Assembly (NCBI RefSeq): GCF_005849285.1 | Contig: NZ_CP040517.1 | Span: 2,858,501-2,922,500 of the forward strand | Source: Luteithermobacter gelatinilyticus | GTDB taxonomy: Bacteria; Pseudomonadota; Alphaproteobacteria; Sphingomonadales; Emcibacteraceae | Direction: 5' to 3' | DNA length: 64,000 nt | Shown here: piece after piece, positions 1 through 8,560 of the stretch | Position numbering within the stretch: the stretch's first letter is position 1 | How the letters are laid out: the number at the start of each line of letters is the position of its first letter | The notes under the pieces: model-generated | Told to the model about the DNA's origin: nothing | Databases searched by the model: none | The model's input: only the letters and a program-made list of their open reading frames with translations | Position numbers and translations under genes: made by a program

Positions 1-1
1 T

Positions 2-169
2 GGCAGCTGGACGGGACAGGAAACCCGGCTCACCTTTGACCCGTTGACCACGGTGGGGGGACTTTGTGACCGGCTGGCGGTGCTGGTCCAGGCACAAAAA
101 ACCGGACCGATTCTGTCCGCCGCGCAAATCGATTTTAAAGCTTCTGTCTATAATAATAACCCCGAGTAA
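2..169 (+). CDS. C-terminal end of an unidentified protein (partial)
   Basis: An open frame enters from the left edge and stops at TAA (167-169), leaving 55 residues that end in NNNPE. The tail is soluble-looking, with a hydrophobic helix-like stretch (DRLAVLVQAQ) and no membrane segment. I do not recognise the family. It lies just upstream of a flagellar FlaEY-like gene on the same strand and is followed by a strong terminator, so it may be the last gene of a flagellar operon; that link is inferred from position only. Confidence 0.6.
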   Translation, partial: GSWTGQETRLTFDPLTTVGGLCDRLAVLVQAQKTGPILSAAQIDFKASVYNNNPE

Positions 170-195
170 CCTCTCATTACCCCCCACAACTGGAT

Positions 196-233
196 GGGCT
201 TTGCCATACATTTTGCCGGCAAAGCCCTTTTTT
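196..233 (+). terminator. Rho-independent terminator
   Basis: A perfect 10-bp stem (GGGCTTTGCC with GGCAAAGCCC) around a 12-nt loop is followed by six T. It ends the partial gene at 2-169 and isolates the downstream flagellar gene as its own transcription unit. Confidence 0.9.
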
Positions 234-280
234 ATGGGGGAGTAATGGCTTATAGAGGAGTAATGCAGGCCACTGTCTCA

Positions 281-320
281 TTTTGGGACACTTTGGGACA
301 CTTTGGCACATTTCAGCACA
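281..320. repeat. Four 10-bp tandem units upstream of flaEY-like gene
   Basis: Units of the form CTTTGGGACA lie head to tail: two near-identical copies and two degenerate ones (CTTTGGCACA, TTTCAGCACA). Spacing of one helical turn in a promoter region suggests phased binding sites, but no known regulator motif is recognised. Confidence 0.4.
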
Positions 321-393
321 GGGACTAGGCAAAATCGTCCTATTGGCAGGGTTTCGGGGCCGTGATAGAGTTTTGATATCAAGAAAATATTAA

Positions 394-427
394 GGACTCC
401 GGGCCATGATCAGTCCTGAAGGAGTCC
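394..427. other. Inverted repeat in the flaEY-like leader
   Basis: GGACTCC (394-400) and GGAGTCC (421-427) form a perfect 7-bp stem with a 20-nt loop, 46 nt before the ATG at 474. It could be an operator or a leader hairpin controlling translation of the flagellar gene. Confidence 0.4.
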
Positions 428-473
428 GGTCGGGAAAGAGGCTCCCGTCATAGCGTTGAACAAAGTGGTCCCC

Positions 474-3269
474 ATGTCGAACTTTACGCTGATCACTCTG
501 GATACTGGCTTACTGGGCAGTTATTACACGGCGCAGTCCAATTTGCGTACCCTGGCGACGGCCTCCGCCTCTTCGGTGCCCGCAACACCCCCTTCCGGCT
601 CCAGCCCAAAGGACATCACCCCTTGGGCCAATGAAGGGGAGCAGGACAGTCTTCTGGTCAGCCGATACAACAAGATCCGCAATGAAACCAGCTTTCTTGA
701 TTTGAATGACGAAGCGGTGAAAAAGGCCGATGGGGATGCGGATTCCGAGGCCCTGTTTGCGCTGTATGTGGCGCTCGACAAACTCAAGACCATTGCCGAC
801 TATGCCGCCGATGACAACACCCTGGACTCACAGCTCGGCCGCCTCAGCAGCCAGTTCAATACAGGCATGAAGGAAGTCCTGGACTATGTGGCGAATGTGG
901 AATTGGACAAACTCACACTCCTGGCCGGGGAAAAGAAAGCCGGATATGAATCCGGTATTGCATTGGGCAAGGATCAGTTTGACCTGGTCGGCCGGGTGGT
1001 TTCCATCGGGTCTGCCGACAAGGTCATCTCTGGCCTGAACGGCACGGAATCTTTCACCCTGAACATCAGCAAGTTCACCGATAATGACGATATCCAGATC
1101 AATCTGGCGGACATTGCCGGAGACATCACCCTCAATAGTCTTGTCAGCCATATCAATGCCCAGATCGCGGCGGTCAAGACCCTGAACAGCGAAGGGGAAG
1201 AGGTTGGTAAATACACCACCCGGTTTGCCGTGGAAGAAGTCAGCGAAGGCCGGTTCGCCCTTAAAATCGACGGTCTCAGTTCGGAAAAGCTGACTTTCAC
1301 CGCTGCGGCACCAGAGCCGGCCCTGTATATTACCGGCACCACCAGAGCCTTTGGGGAAAACCGGGAACAGGCCACGCTCAGCAAACTTGAAGATGTGCTT
1401 GCCCCCGCCAGCAGCCGGAAATTTACCGACACCATAGCCGCCACGGATCTGAGTACGCCTCTGCCACCGCTGGAAGATGAGGACGGCAACGAGATAGAGG
1501 CAGAACAGGATCCCTTGCACACCACGGCGGCGGGCACGGCCGTGGACAGTCAGGGAAATGTCTATATCCTGGGTTCCACCGAAGGAGATTTTGACACCCA
1601 GCGCAACGCTGCCGAAACGTCCGATGTCTATCTGAACAAATATGACGCCAATGGCCGGCTGTTATGGTCCCGGCTGGTGGGCGGCACTGGCGCGGCCACA
1701 GCCTATGACATTGCCATTGATGGCGAAGACAACGTCATTATTGCCGGCCAGGCCGACAGTGAACTGGTCAGTTCGGACGTTTTCGACGGCGCGGACAGCT
1801 TTGTGCGCAAATATGATTCGCAGGGCGAAACTTTATGGACCCGCCAGCTTGACACCCTGGCCGAGGATCAGGCCAACGGTCTGGCCATCGACACCAATGG
1901 GGACATTTATGTGACCGGAACCATTCGCGGGCGGCTCGACAGCACCACCACGCCGGGCGGCGGGGAAGATATTTATGTGCTCAAGTTGAGCGGGGAAGAC
2001 GGTGTCGTCAGCCAGTCCACGCAGATCGGCGGGGCCGGCACGGAACGGGGCAAGGCAATCGCCATTGCCAGTGACGGCAGCATTCTGGTGGCTTCGGAAG
2101 AAGACGGGCAAGCTATCCTGCGCAAACTGGATGCGGCGGATCTTAACACGGAACTGGCCAGCTACGCCCTGGGAGATCTGGGGTATGGCAGCATTGAAGG
2201 GCTGGCGGTGGAGGGGGGCGCCATCTATCTTGCCGGCACCACAAGTACCAACGGCCTGTCCGGGGGCACCGTGGTGGAAGCCTCCAAGGGAGGCAAGGAT
2301 GGTTTTGTCACCCGACTGAGCGATAATGGCACGTCTTTCACACCTGACTGGACTCACTTTCTGGGCACAGGCTCGGCGGACAGCATCGAAGACATCGTGG
2401 CCCAGAACGGTGCCGTCTATGTGGCCGGAAAGACCTATGGAACCCTGAACGGGCAGCAGAAATCCGGCATTATCGACGGTTTTGCCGCCAAGCTGAACGG
2501 CACCACGGGCGCACTGGACTGGCAGCATCAATTGGGCGGCGTCACCGGCTATGGCGGCAGCACCGGCATCGCCTTTTCCCAAAACGGCACCTCCGTATTG
2601 TCGGTTCTGGGCCTGCCGACGGGACAGATTGAGAACCGGGAGACGAGGGATATCGCGACCCAGACCACGGCCCGGCCCGGCGATCATTTTTACATTTCCA
2701 TCAACGGCAAAACCCCGGTCAAGGTGACCATTCGCGAGGGAGACACCTATGACGATCTGGCCAAACGCATCGACCGGCTGTCATTCAGCTTCATCAAGGC
2801 CACGGCCCCTCTGGGCTCCGAAGGGCCGCGACTGAGCATCAAGGCGCAGAACGACGCGGAAATCAAGATTATCGCCGGAAAAGGCGCGCAGGATGCCCTG
2901 GCCAAACTGGGCATGAAACCCGCCACCATTCTGACCTCCGAGGCCCTGTTCGAGATTGGCGAAGAAGCCACGGGCACGGACCCGGACAATCTGGGCGGGG
3001 TGTTTGGGCTGGGCATCGAAAAGCTTCGGGTGCTGCGCACCAAGCAGGAAGCGAAATATGTGGCCGGGCAACTGGAACAGGCCCTGTCTACCATCACCCG
3101 GGCCTACCGCTCCCTGACTTATGACCCCATCAAGGCGGAAATCCTGCGTCAGGGACAAATCGCAGGCCAGGCACCGGCCCATCTCACCAAACAGCTCGCC
3201 AATTATCAGAACGGCCTCAACCGTCTGCTGGCGGGCGGCGGCACTTCGGGCGCAAGCTTGTTCATCTAG
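474..3269 (+). CDS. FlaEY-like flagellar protein with SBBP beta-propeller repeats
   Basis: Large protein (about 931 aa) resembling the Caulobacter regulatory protein FlaEY. The N-terminal 170 residues are helical and flagellin-like (TAQSNLRTLATAS). Residues from about 340 to 740 carry repeated SBBP-type blades of the pattern D-x-x-G-N-V-Y-I-x-G, ending in W-T/S-R. The last 100 residues are again helical (YVAGQLEQALSTI), so a propeller is embedded between two flagellin-like ends. Family knowledge places such proteins in flagellin regulation or the filament; the exact role is uncertain. ATG 474 (MSNFTLIT) is preferred over TTG 456 because it gives a typical axial-protein N-terminus, although neither has a good ribosome site. 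The stop codon TAG is supplied by a repeat element that begins at 3267. Confidence 0.7.
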   Translation: MSNFTLITLDTGLLGSYYTAQSNLRTLATASASSVPATPPSGSSPKDITPWANEGEQDSLLVSRYNKIRNETSFLDLNDEAVKKADGDADSEALFALYVALDKLKTIADYAADDNTLDSQLGRLSSQFNTGMKEVLDYVANVELDKLTLLAGEKKAGYESGIALGKDQFDLVGRVVSIGSADKVISGLNGTESFTLNISKFTDNDDIQINLADIAGDITLNSLVSHINAQIAAVKTLNSEGEEVGKYTTRFAVEEVSEGRFALKIDGLSSEKLTFTAAAPEPALYITGTTRAFGENREQATLSKLEDVLAPASSRKFTDTIAATDLSTPLPPLEDEDGNEIEAEQDPLHTTAAGTAVDSQGNVYILGSTEGDFDTQRNAAETSDVYLNKYDANGRLLWSRLVGGTGAATAYDIAIDGEDNVIIAGQADSELVSSDVFDGADSFVRKYDSQGETLWTRQLDTLAEDQANGLAIDTNGDIYVTGTIRGRLDSTTTPGGGEDIYVLKLSGEDGVVSQSTQIGGAGTERGKAIAIASDGSILVASEEDGQAILRKLDAADLNTELASYALGDLGYGSIEGLAVEGGAIYLAGTTSTNGLSGGTVVEASKGGKDGFVTRLSDNGTSFTPDWTHFLGTGSADSIEDIVAQNGAVYVAGKTYGTLNGQQKSGIIDGFAAKLNGTTGALDWQHQLGGVTGYGGSTGIAFSQNGTSVLSVLGLPTGQIENRETRDIATQTTARPGDHFYISINGKTPVKVTIREGDTYDDLAKRIDRLSFSFIKATAPLGSEGPRLSIKAQNDAEIKIIAGKGAQDALAKLGMKPATILTSEALFEIGEEATGTDPDNLGGVFGLGIEKLRVLRTKQEAKYVAGQLEQALSTITRAYRSLTYDPIKAEILRQGQIAGQAPAHLTKQLANYQNGLNRLLAGGGTSGASLFI

Positions 3270-3340
3270 AGTGAATAGTGATGAGATGGACACGTCATGG
3301 CGAATGAGCGTCAGCGACGACGCAATCCAGTGGACCAGAA
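3267..3340 (+). repeat. TAGAGTGAAT-headed repeat joined to a dispersed intergenic repeat
   Basis: It starts exactly at the flaEY-like stop codon with TAGAGTGAAT and continues with GATGGACACGTCATGGCG, AATGAGCGTCAGCGACGACG and on to about 3340. The same block, inverted and with scattered mismatches, is found at 39905-39985. It is a dispersed intergenic repeat rather than a gene. Confidence 0.7.
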
Positions 3341-3505
3341 AAATGAATCGCTACGCCCCTTTCCCAAATAATGGCTGGAGAGCGCGATGACGCAGGCTCT
3401 GCAGAATGAAACCCCCCAACGGGGTAGATAACGCGATCATCAATCCTCAATGCGCAAAACACATAAATGGAAAGAAAAAAGGGAGAACAGGCGACAAAAG
3501 CCCAG

Positions 3506-3566
3506 AGGGCGGAGCCAGGCAAGTGTGTTCCGTTGGGGGGTCGGATAGTGGGCCTGACTCCGCCCT
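3506..3566. other. Long hairpin in a gene-free stretch
   Basis: AGGGCGGAGCCAGGC (3506-3520) pairs with GCCTGACTCCGCCCT (3552-3566), 14 of 15 positions, around a 31-nt loop. The surrounding 3340-3900 has no convincing gene, and 3620-3900 is very AT-rich with repeated TATTTTTTATAG words. It may be a small structured RNA or a repeat remnant; no known RNA family is recognised. Confidence 0.4.
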
Positions 3567-3912
3567 GCTCCAGAGGCATGGTTTAATCAGCAAACAGCGT
3601 GCCAGTTTTACATGGAGCTTTTAAAACCTAAAAACAAAGATCTATATCCCACTCAAAAACCAAGAAAAAATATAAAAAAGATACCATTCTTCTTTGGGTC
3701 AAAAGTTTTTTGAGAAAAGTGCGGCATTCAAATTTTCTTAAAATGCATTGCGTTTTGCAAAAATCTTGATTTTTTTTCATATTGCAAAAGTCTAAAATAG
3801 TATTTTTTATAGTGTATTTTTTATAGCCGGTTTCTTATTAACCCCCTGCTCACTTTTCTTTTCTAAACTCAAATCCGCAATGATAATACTGTTTTTATGG
3901 ACACAATAACGT

Positions 3913-3928
3913 TAGGGTCCTGACCCTA
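3913..3928. promoter_or_regulatory. Palindromic operator candidate
   Basis: TAGGGTC-CT-GACCCTA is a perfect 7+7 palindrome with a 2-bp spacer, centred about 96 bp before the preferred start of the FliL-like gene. This is the arrangement expected for a dimeric repressor site. The regulator is unknown. Confidence 0.45.
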
Positions 3929-4016
3929 GAATAAAACGGGGCATGGAATGTTCTTAAAATTTCCCTTGACCAGAGCCAGGATAAGCTTTTCCATCCATCA
4001 GAAGGATCAGAGGCTC

Positions 4017-4472
4017 ATGGCCCCCCGGTGGCGGGATGCGGCGCTGGTGCTGATTCTGCTGGGAGTCCTGTTCGCAGGACCAGCCGGCCCCAGTTCAGCC
4101 CTGGCCGCAACAGTACCCCAGGACAATGGAAAACCCCAGGACAATGGAAATCTGGGGGAGGAAATATATTTGATGGTCCCCCCTGTCAACATCAGCCTGT
4201 TCGATCATGGCCGCCCTGCGGGCATTTTAACCATATCTGTGCAGCTGAAAGTTGTTGATGCCAAAAAGCGCGCCGAGGCGCTCCGGCAGATGCCGCGTCT
4301 GAGCGACCTTTACCTGAGAAAAGCCAACAGGCTGTCGCTTGAATATTTTGATATCAATCGTCCGATAAATGTTGCATTATTAACCAGGGTTTATCAACAG
4401 GCCACCGACCGTCTTCTGAAACACGGGGACGCCAGGGTTCTGATTTCCAACGTCGTGGTGCAAAAAAGATAA
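4017..4472 (+). CDS. FliL-like secreted protein
   Basis: About 151 aa. Residues 5-30 form a signal peptide or anchor (ALVLILLGVLFAGP, then ALA before ATVPQ). The rest resembles the periplasmic domain of FliL, the stator-associated flagellar protein: an initial beta strand (IYLMVPPVNISLF), a parallel strand (LTISVQLKV), a middle helix and a terminal strand (ARVLISNVVVQ). A short duplicated linker QDNGKPQDNG precedes the domain. An in-frame ATG at 3948 would add 23 unusual residues; ATG 4017 behind AAGGATCAGAGG is preferred. It lies in the flagellar neighbourhood of the FlaEY-like gene and upstream of an Hpt gene. FliL membership is a pattern-level call. Confidence 0.55.
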   Translation: MAPRWRDAALVLILLGVLFAGPAGPSSALAATVPQDNGKPQDNGNLGEEIYLMVPPVNISLFDHGRPAGILTISVQLKVVDAKKRAEALRQMPRLSDLYLRKANRLSLEYFDINRPINVALLTRVYQQATDRLLKHGDARVLISNVVVQKR

Positions 4473-4575
4473 AAAGATAATCGGTCGGGTGAGTCCCCTT
4501 TTCCTTTGCGGCACATGTCGACGAGACCGAAGGGAAATCCCGCCGACAATATGCCACAGCTTAACCGGGGCAGGC

Positions 4576-4965
4576 ATGGTAAAGACAGAACAAACCATTC
4601 TGAATGCAGCAGCGCTGGAGCAGATCTTCAAAGGGATCCAGGAGCGCTTGCACTGGCCCATTATTCATGAATTGTTGAACGATCTGTCCGCACGGGAAAA
4701 AAAGCTGTTCTGCGCCCTGCATGAAGAGAATAATGCTGCCTGCCGCCTCCAACTCCATAGTCTTAAAAGCCTGGCCGAAACGTTCGGCCTTACGGCTCTG
4801 TCTTGTTATCTGAAGGAAATGGAAAATATTCAGGGGCGTGGTCTCTATACAGCGATCAAAAAAGACGCCCCTTATTTTGCCCGGCTTGTTGGCCAGTCCC
4901 GCGAAGCCCTGCTGGCCTATATGAGCCGTCACCGCCCCGGCTCCAAAAGGTTAAAACGCGCCTGA
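4576..4965 (+). CDS. Orphan Hpt-domain phosphotransfer protein
   Basis: 129 aa, all helical. The segment LHSLKSLAETFGLTAL contains the Hpt signature with the phosphorylatable histidine at about residue 61, followed by the usual glycine and hydrophobic helix. Such domains pass phosphoryl groups between response-regulator receiver domains in a phosphorelay. It has no kinase or receiver domain and no cognate gene next to it; an orphan kinase lies 31 kb away. The start at ATG 4576 follows GGGGCAGG; a longer frame upstream gives residues unlike the family. Its place after the FliL-like gene hints at motility or cell-cycle phosphorelay, which is inference. Confidence 0.7.
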   Translation: MVKTEQTILNAAALEQIFKGIQERLHWPIIHELLNDLSAREKKLFCALHEENNAACRLQLHSLKSLAETFGLTALSCYLKEMENIQGRGLYTAIKKDAPYFARLVGQSREALLAYMSRHRPGSKRLKRA

Positions 4966-5063
4966 CAAAAACGAGGATCATTCGCAAAAAACGAACGACT
5001 GTTTTAAGTTGAAGGGGTCTTTCTTTTCGAGTATGATGAACACCCTGAGAAGTGTAAATAGGT

Positions 5064-5146
5064 GGCGGTCCGAACCGCCTGGCTGAAGAATACCAATCGC
5101 GAGCACCTATGCCAATGGGGAAACATGACATTGGGGAAATGCCAAT
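5064..5146 (+). promoter_or_regulatory. Leader with hairpin and CCAAT-type repeats before a TonB receptor
   Basis: A perfect hairpin GGCGGT-CCGA-ACCGCC (5064-5079) is followed by ATGCCAAT at 5109-5116 and again at 5139-5146, exactly 30 bp apart, with an inverted ATTGG between them (5130-5134). Helically phased repeats 75-110 bp before the receptor start suggest operator sites or a structured leader. No known riboswitch is recognised. Confidence 0.35.
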
Positions 5147-5219
5147 CCAACATGATCTGAAATCATCTTGCCTTTTCAGGAAAACCTTAACGGGCCAACA
5201 GACAATTACGGGAGGATCC

Positions 5220-7928
5220 ATGTCTTACTCAAAATATCTCAAAACCACATCCGCTTTACTGGGGGCCAGCCTGCTCTATGCCCTGCCGTCCCTGGCGACG
5301 GCCCAGGAAGAAGACATTCTGGTTATCGAAGAGGTGGTGGTGACCGGCTCTTACATCAAACGTAAATCCCAGGAAGATTCGCCTTCACCGCTGAATATCC
5401 TGGGCCGTAGCGACATTTCAGCCCAAGGGCTGAATACAGTAGGGGATATCGCGCGCAATTTCACCTTTGCCTCCGGGTCGGAAATCAATACCGACGCCTT
5501 TACCCAGAACTTCAGCACCGGCACCGCCAATGTGAACCTGCGAGGTCTGGGACTGAGCTCCACGCTGGTGCTGCTGAATGGCCGCCGTCAGACCCTATCC
5601 GCTGCTTATGCCGATGACGGTAGCACCTTTGTGGATACCAATTCCTTGGTGCCGATGATTATGGTGGAACGCGTGGAAACCCTCAAGGACGGGGGATCTG
5701 CCACCTATGGGACGGACGCCGTGGCCGGGGTGGTCAACTACATCACCCGCAAGGATTTCGTCGGCTTTGAAATCGAAGGCCGGTTCCAGACCACCACCGA
5801 GGATTCCCAGCGGGACTATGACCTCGGCGCCATCTGGGGTACCGAAGTGGGCGAAGGAGGCAATTTTGTGATTGCCGCTGCCTACAAGAAACGCGATCCC
5901 TTGCGCGCCAGCGACCGGCCGGAGTTGACAGACGGCACCGGCATTTCCGGGTCCGGCCAGCCTGGCACCATCTTCATTCCCGGTGTGACCAATCCGGCGA
6001 CCGGCGACACGCTGCCGCTGATTGATCCGGCCTGTGAAGGCTCGACCCTAAGCATTCCCGACGTCATCGCCCCGGGGGCGGCGCTGGGGCTGCCGCTGGA
6101 TGTGGGGCTGTGCCGGTTCCAGTTCGATCCTTTCTATGACCTGGTGGCGGAAGAAGAAAACTTCCAGGCTTTTGCGTCCTTCACCCAGGACTTTGCCGAT
6201 GACATGAATTTCTATATGGAAGTGGGATACGCCAATAACAAGGCCAACCGCAGCAACGCCCCGGCCTTCCCCATCGCAGAAACCGTTATTGTCCCCTCCA
6301 CCCATCCGGGCACCCCGCTGGAAATCCAGGGGATTCGGGCGGCACTGGGGATCAATCCTGCGGTGCCAAACGTCTTTCTGGGCCGCCTGTTGGGGGGCGA
6401 TGCGGATCCGCTGATTACTGACCATGATAATGAAACCTTCCGCATCGCGGCCGAATTATCCGGATCCATGGGCAGCTCATGGAGTTGGAATCTGGCAGGC
6501 ACCTATAGTGAGAATGAATTCTTCCTCACTGTTGAGGACGTGTTGCGGGATGCTTATTTCAATGCGTTGGCTACGGGCACCTATAACCCCTATGGCACCA
6601 ATCAGACCACCCTGCCCAACAGCCCCGAAGTCATTGACAGCCTGATTGCCGAATTAAGTGTTGTGGGCAATACCAGCCTGTTTACCTTTGACGCGGTGGT
6701 CACCGGCGAGTTGTTCGAACTGGGCGACAATATGGTCAGCGCGGCCTTTGGGGCGCAGTACCGCAATTCGGACATGGACTATGACTGGTCCGATGATTAC
6801 AACGGCCCCAATGGCGACGGCACCAATGGCGGCAACCTGATTACCGGACCAGGCACGGGCGGTAACCTGATGTTCCTGTTTGGCGGCGGCGACTTTGGCG
6901 CGGATCAGGATGTGTATGCCCTGTTTGGCGAATTTCTGGTGCCGCTGGGCGATACGCTGGAAGTCACCCTCGCCGCCCGTTATGAGGATTACGGCGATGG
7001 GCTGAACAGCTTTGACCCGAAAATCTCTGCCTTGTGGCGGCCTATGGACAACCTGTCCTTGCGCGGTTCCTTTAGCACCGCTTTCCGGGCACCAAGCCTG
7101 TTCAACACAGTGGCGCAGCAGACCTCACTGGTGGAAATTGATCTGGCCGGAACCTCCACCTTCCGCCCCGTCACCTCTTTCGGAAGTGCCGATCTGCAAC
7201 CGGAAGAAGCCGACATCTATAATGTGGGCTTCACTTGGGAAATTGTGGAGAACCTGTCCTTCAGCACCGATTACTGGCGCTATGAGTTCACCAACCTGAT
7301 CACTCAGGAAAATGCCCAGTCCATCGTGAACCGGGCCCTGGCCGGGGATATGGCAGCGCTGGCCAAGCTGGATTTCGGAACTCCCGGCGACTTCTCAACC
7401 CTGTTCCGGATCCGCACCGACATCATCAACGCGCCGACCGTGACCACTGACGGGCTTGACCTCAGCCTCAATTACACCCATGACATGGGCACGAGTGGCA
7501 CGCTCAACTTTGGCGCCGAGGCCACCTATGTGTTCCAGTACAGTGCTGTGGATCAGGCTGGCATGGAATTTGACGGGGCGGGCAGCCGCAACTTCAACAA
7601 CTTTGCCCGCTCAATCCCTGAATGGCGCGCCAACGCCCATGTGAGCTGGTATAAGGACAACCATGCGGTGGCGTTCTTTGCCCGCTATATCGACAGCTAT
7701 CTGGATGACCAGAACAATGTGACCGTGCCGAGCTATACCACCTTTGATGCGCAATACAGCTATCTGCTGGGCGATGCGGATGAAAATACCGGCACCCGTC
7801 TTACGGTTGGGGTGATCAATATCTTTGACAAGGATATTCCCCGGCTGGACACCAATGCGGGCTTTGATGTGAAGGTGCATGATCCGCGCCAGCGCATGGT
7901 ATATGTCAGCGTAAAACAGAATTTCTAA
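5220..7928 (+). CDS. TonB-dependent outer-membrane receptor
   Basis: 902 aa, complete. Signal peptide 1-28 (SALLGASLLYALPSLATA), TonB box IEEVVVTG at 36-43, plug domain to about residue 170 (NVNLRGLGLSSTLVLLNGRR, YGTDAVAGVVNYITRKD), then a 22-strand-type barrel ending in a terminal Phe (VSVKQNF). This is the receptor class with the VLLNGRR plug signature seen in marine alphaproteobacteria and often linked to oligosaccharide or peptide uptake; the ligand cannot be read from sequence. The start is ATG 5220 directly after GGGAGGATCC. No substrate-processing genes or FecIR pair sit beside it, and a GC hairpin terminator follows. Confidence 0.93.
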   Translation: MSYSKYLKTTSALLGASLLYALPSLATAQEEDILVIEEVVVTGSYIKRKSQEDSPSPLNILGRSDISAQGLNTVGDIARNFTFASGSEINTDAFTQNFSTGTANVNLRGLGLSSTLVLLNGRRQTLSAAYADDGSTFVDTNSLVPMIMVERVETLKDGGSATYGTDAVAGVVNYITRKDFVGFEIEGRFQTTTEDSQRDYDLGAIWGTEVGEGGNFVIAAAYKKRDPLRASDRPELTDGTGISGSGQPGTIFIPGVTNPATGDTLPLIDPACEGSTLSIPDVIAPGAALGLPLDVGLCRFQFDPFYDLVAEEENFQAFASFTQDFADDMNFYMEVGYANNKANRSNAPAFPIAETVIVPSTHPGTPLEIQGIRAALGINPAVPNVFLGRLLGGDADPLITDHDNETFRIAAELSGSMGSSWSWNLAGTYSENEFFLTVEDVLRDAYFNALATGTYNPYGTNQTTLPNSPEVIDSLIAELSVVGNTSLFTFDAVVTGELFELGDNMVSAAFGAQYRNSDMDYDWSDDYNGPNGDGTNGGNLITGPGTGGNLMFLFGGGDFGADQDVYALFGEFLVPLGDTLEVTLAARYEDYGDGLNSFDPKISALWRPMDNLSLRGSFSTAFRAPSLFNTVAQQTSLVEIDLAGTSTFRPVTSFGSADLQPEEADIYNVGFTWEIVENLSFSTDYWRYEFTNLITQENAQSIVNRALAGDMAALAKLDFGTPGDFSTLFRIRTDIINAPTVTTDGLDLSLNYTHDMGTSGTLNFGAEATYVFQYSAVDQAGMEFDGAGSRNFNNFARSIPEWRANAHVSWYKDNHAVAFFARYIDSYLDDQNNVTVPSYTTFDAQYSYLLGDADENTGTRLTVGVINIFDKDIPRLDTNAGFDVKVHDPRQRMVYVSVKQNF

Positions 7929-7952
7929 GACTTTTTTGATCCGGAACATTGG

Positions 7953-7972
7953 GCGGCCCCTCAGGGGGCCGC
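7953..7972 (+). terminator. GC-rich terminator hairpin
   Basis: GCGGCCCC-TCAG-GGGGCCGC is a perfect 8-bp stem 24 nt after the receptor stop, followed by TTCGCGTTT. The T-run is interrupted, so termination may be partial. Confidence 0.6.
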
Positions 7973-8075
7973 TTCGCGTTTCCGGCCACATCACGCGGCG
8001 CCGGGCTCCCATGGCATGCCCCCCGCCCCCCGGATCAGGGGTGCCTGTCCCTGTCGGGCCGTCTTCTTCGGCTCA

Positions 8076-8327
8076 TTATGGGCGATTCTGCGCGGGCGGA
8101 TCCTCGGGCGGCGGTAATCTCTTGCGGCGCAGCAGCCGCCAGGCGGGCGGGATCAGCAGGGCGAGAAACACTGCCGGGATCAGAATGAAAATATTGGTCA
8201 GCAGTTCCGCGAAAAAATAAAATAGCGCATAGGCATGATCCGCCCGCATGGAACAGGCAAGATAAACATATAAGAGCAGGATCATGCTCAACATCACGGC
8301 GTCGGCCAGATAAAAATTCTCGGCCAC
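8076..8327 (-). CDS. Small membrane protein (unknown), possibly a frameshifted C-terminal half
   Basis: 83 aa with two hydrophobic helices (VMLSMILLLYVYLA and LLTNIFILIPAVFLALLIP) and a basic proline-rich tail (RLLRRKRLPPPEDPP). The only start near the front is GTG 8327, without a ribosome site, and it lies inside the last codons of the preceding membrane ORF. Joining the two ORFs by a frameshift near 8300-8327 would give one four-helix protein of about 165 aa. I do not recognise the family. Confidence 0.45.
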   Translation of the reverse strand: MAENFYLADAVMLSMILLLYVYLACSMRADHAYALFYFFAELLTNIFILIPAVFLALLIPPAWRLLRRKRLPPPEDPPAQNRP

Positions 8328-8560
8328 AGCAGCGGCAAAAGCAAGGTCAGTCCTGCCAGCCCTCCAAGTGTAGTATAGAGAATAAGCTGAAAATATACAG
8401 GGTCCCGCAAGATACTGTCTTCAGGCGGCATAGGCGGTGGATGCATTTTGAAATATAAAGCCAGATCCACCACGCCATATATAATCAGTTGCAGCCCTGC
8501 ATATGTAGAAGCAAGCGTCAGAAGCACCCGACCGGGCCAGCGGCTTATGTCCGTGATCAT
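8294..8560 (-). CDS. Small membrane protein (unknown)
   Basis: 88 aa from ATG 8560, preceded by GGAAG at a good distance. Two membrane helices are visible (RVLLTLASTYAGLQLIIYGV and LILYTTLGGLAGLTLLLPLL) with a proline-rich loop between (MHPPPMPPED). The end overlaps the next minus-strand ORF by 34 nt in another frame. It may be the N-terminal half of a split four-helix protein. Function unknown. Confidence 0.5.
   Translation of the reverse strand: MITDISRWPGRVLLTLASTYAGLQLIIYGVVDLALYFKMHPPPMPPEDSILRDPVYFQLILYTTLGGLAGLTLLLPLLWPRIFIWPTP

Noticed and set aside
295-320. Sigma-54-like promoter before the flaEY-like gene (TTGGCAC...CAGCAC)
   Set aside because: The GG and GC are separated by 9 bp, not the required 10, and the words are explained by the 10-bp tandem repeat.
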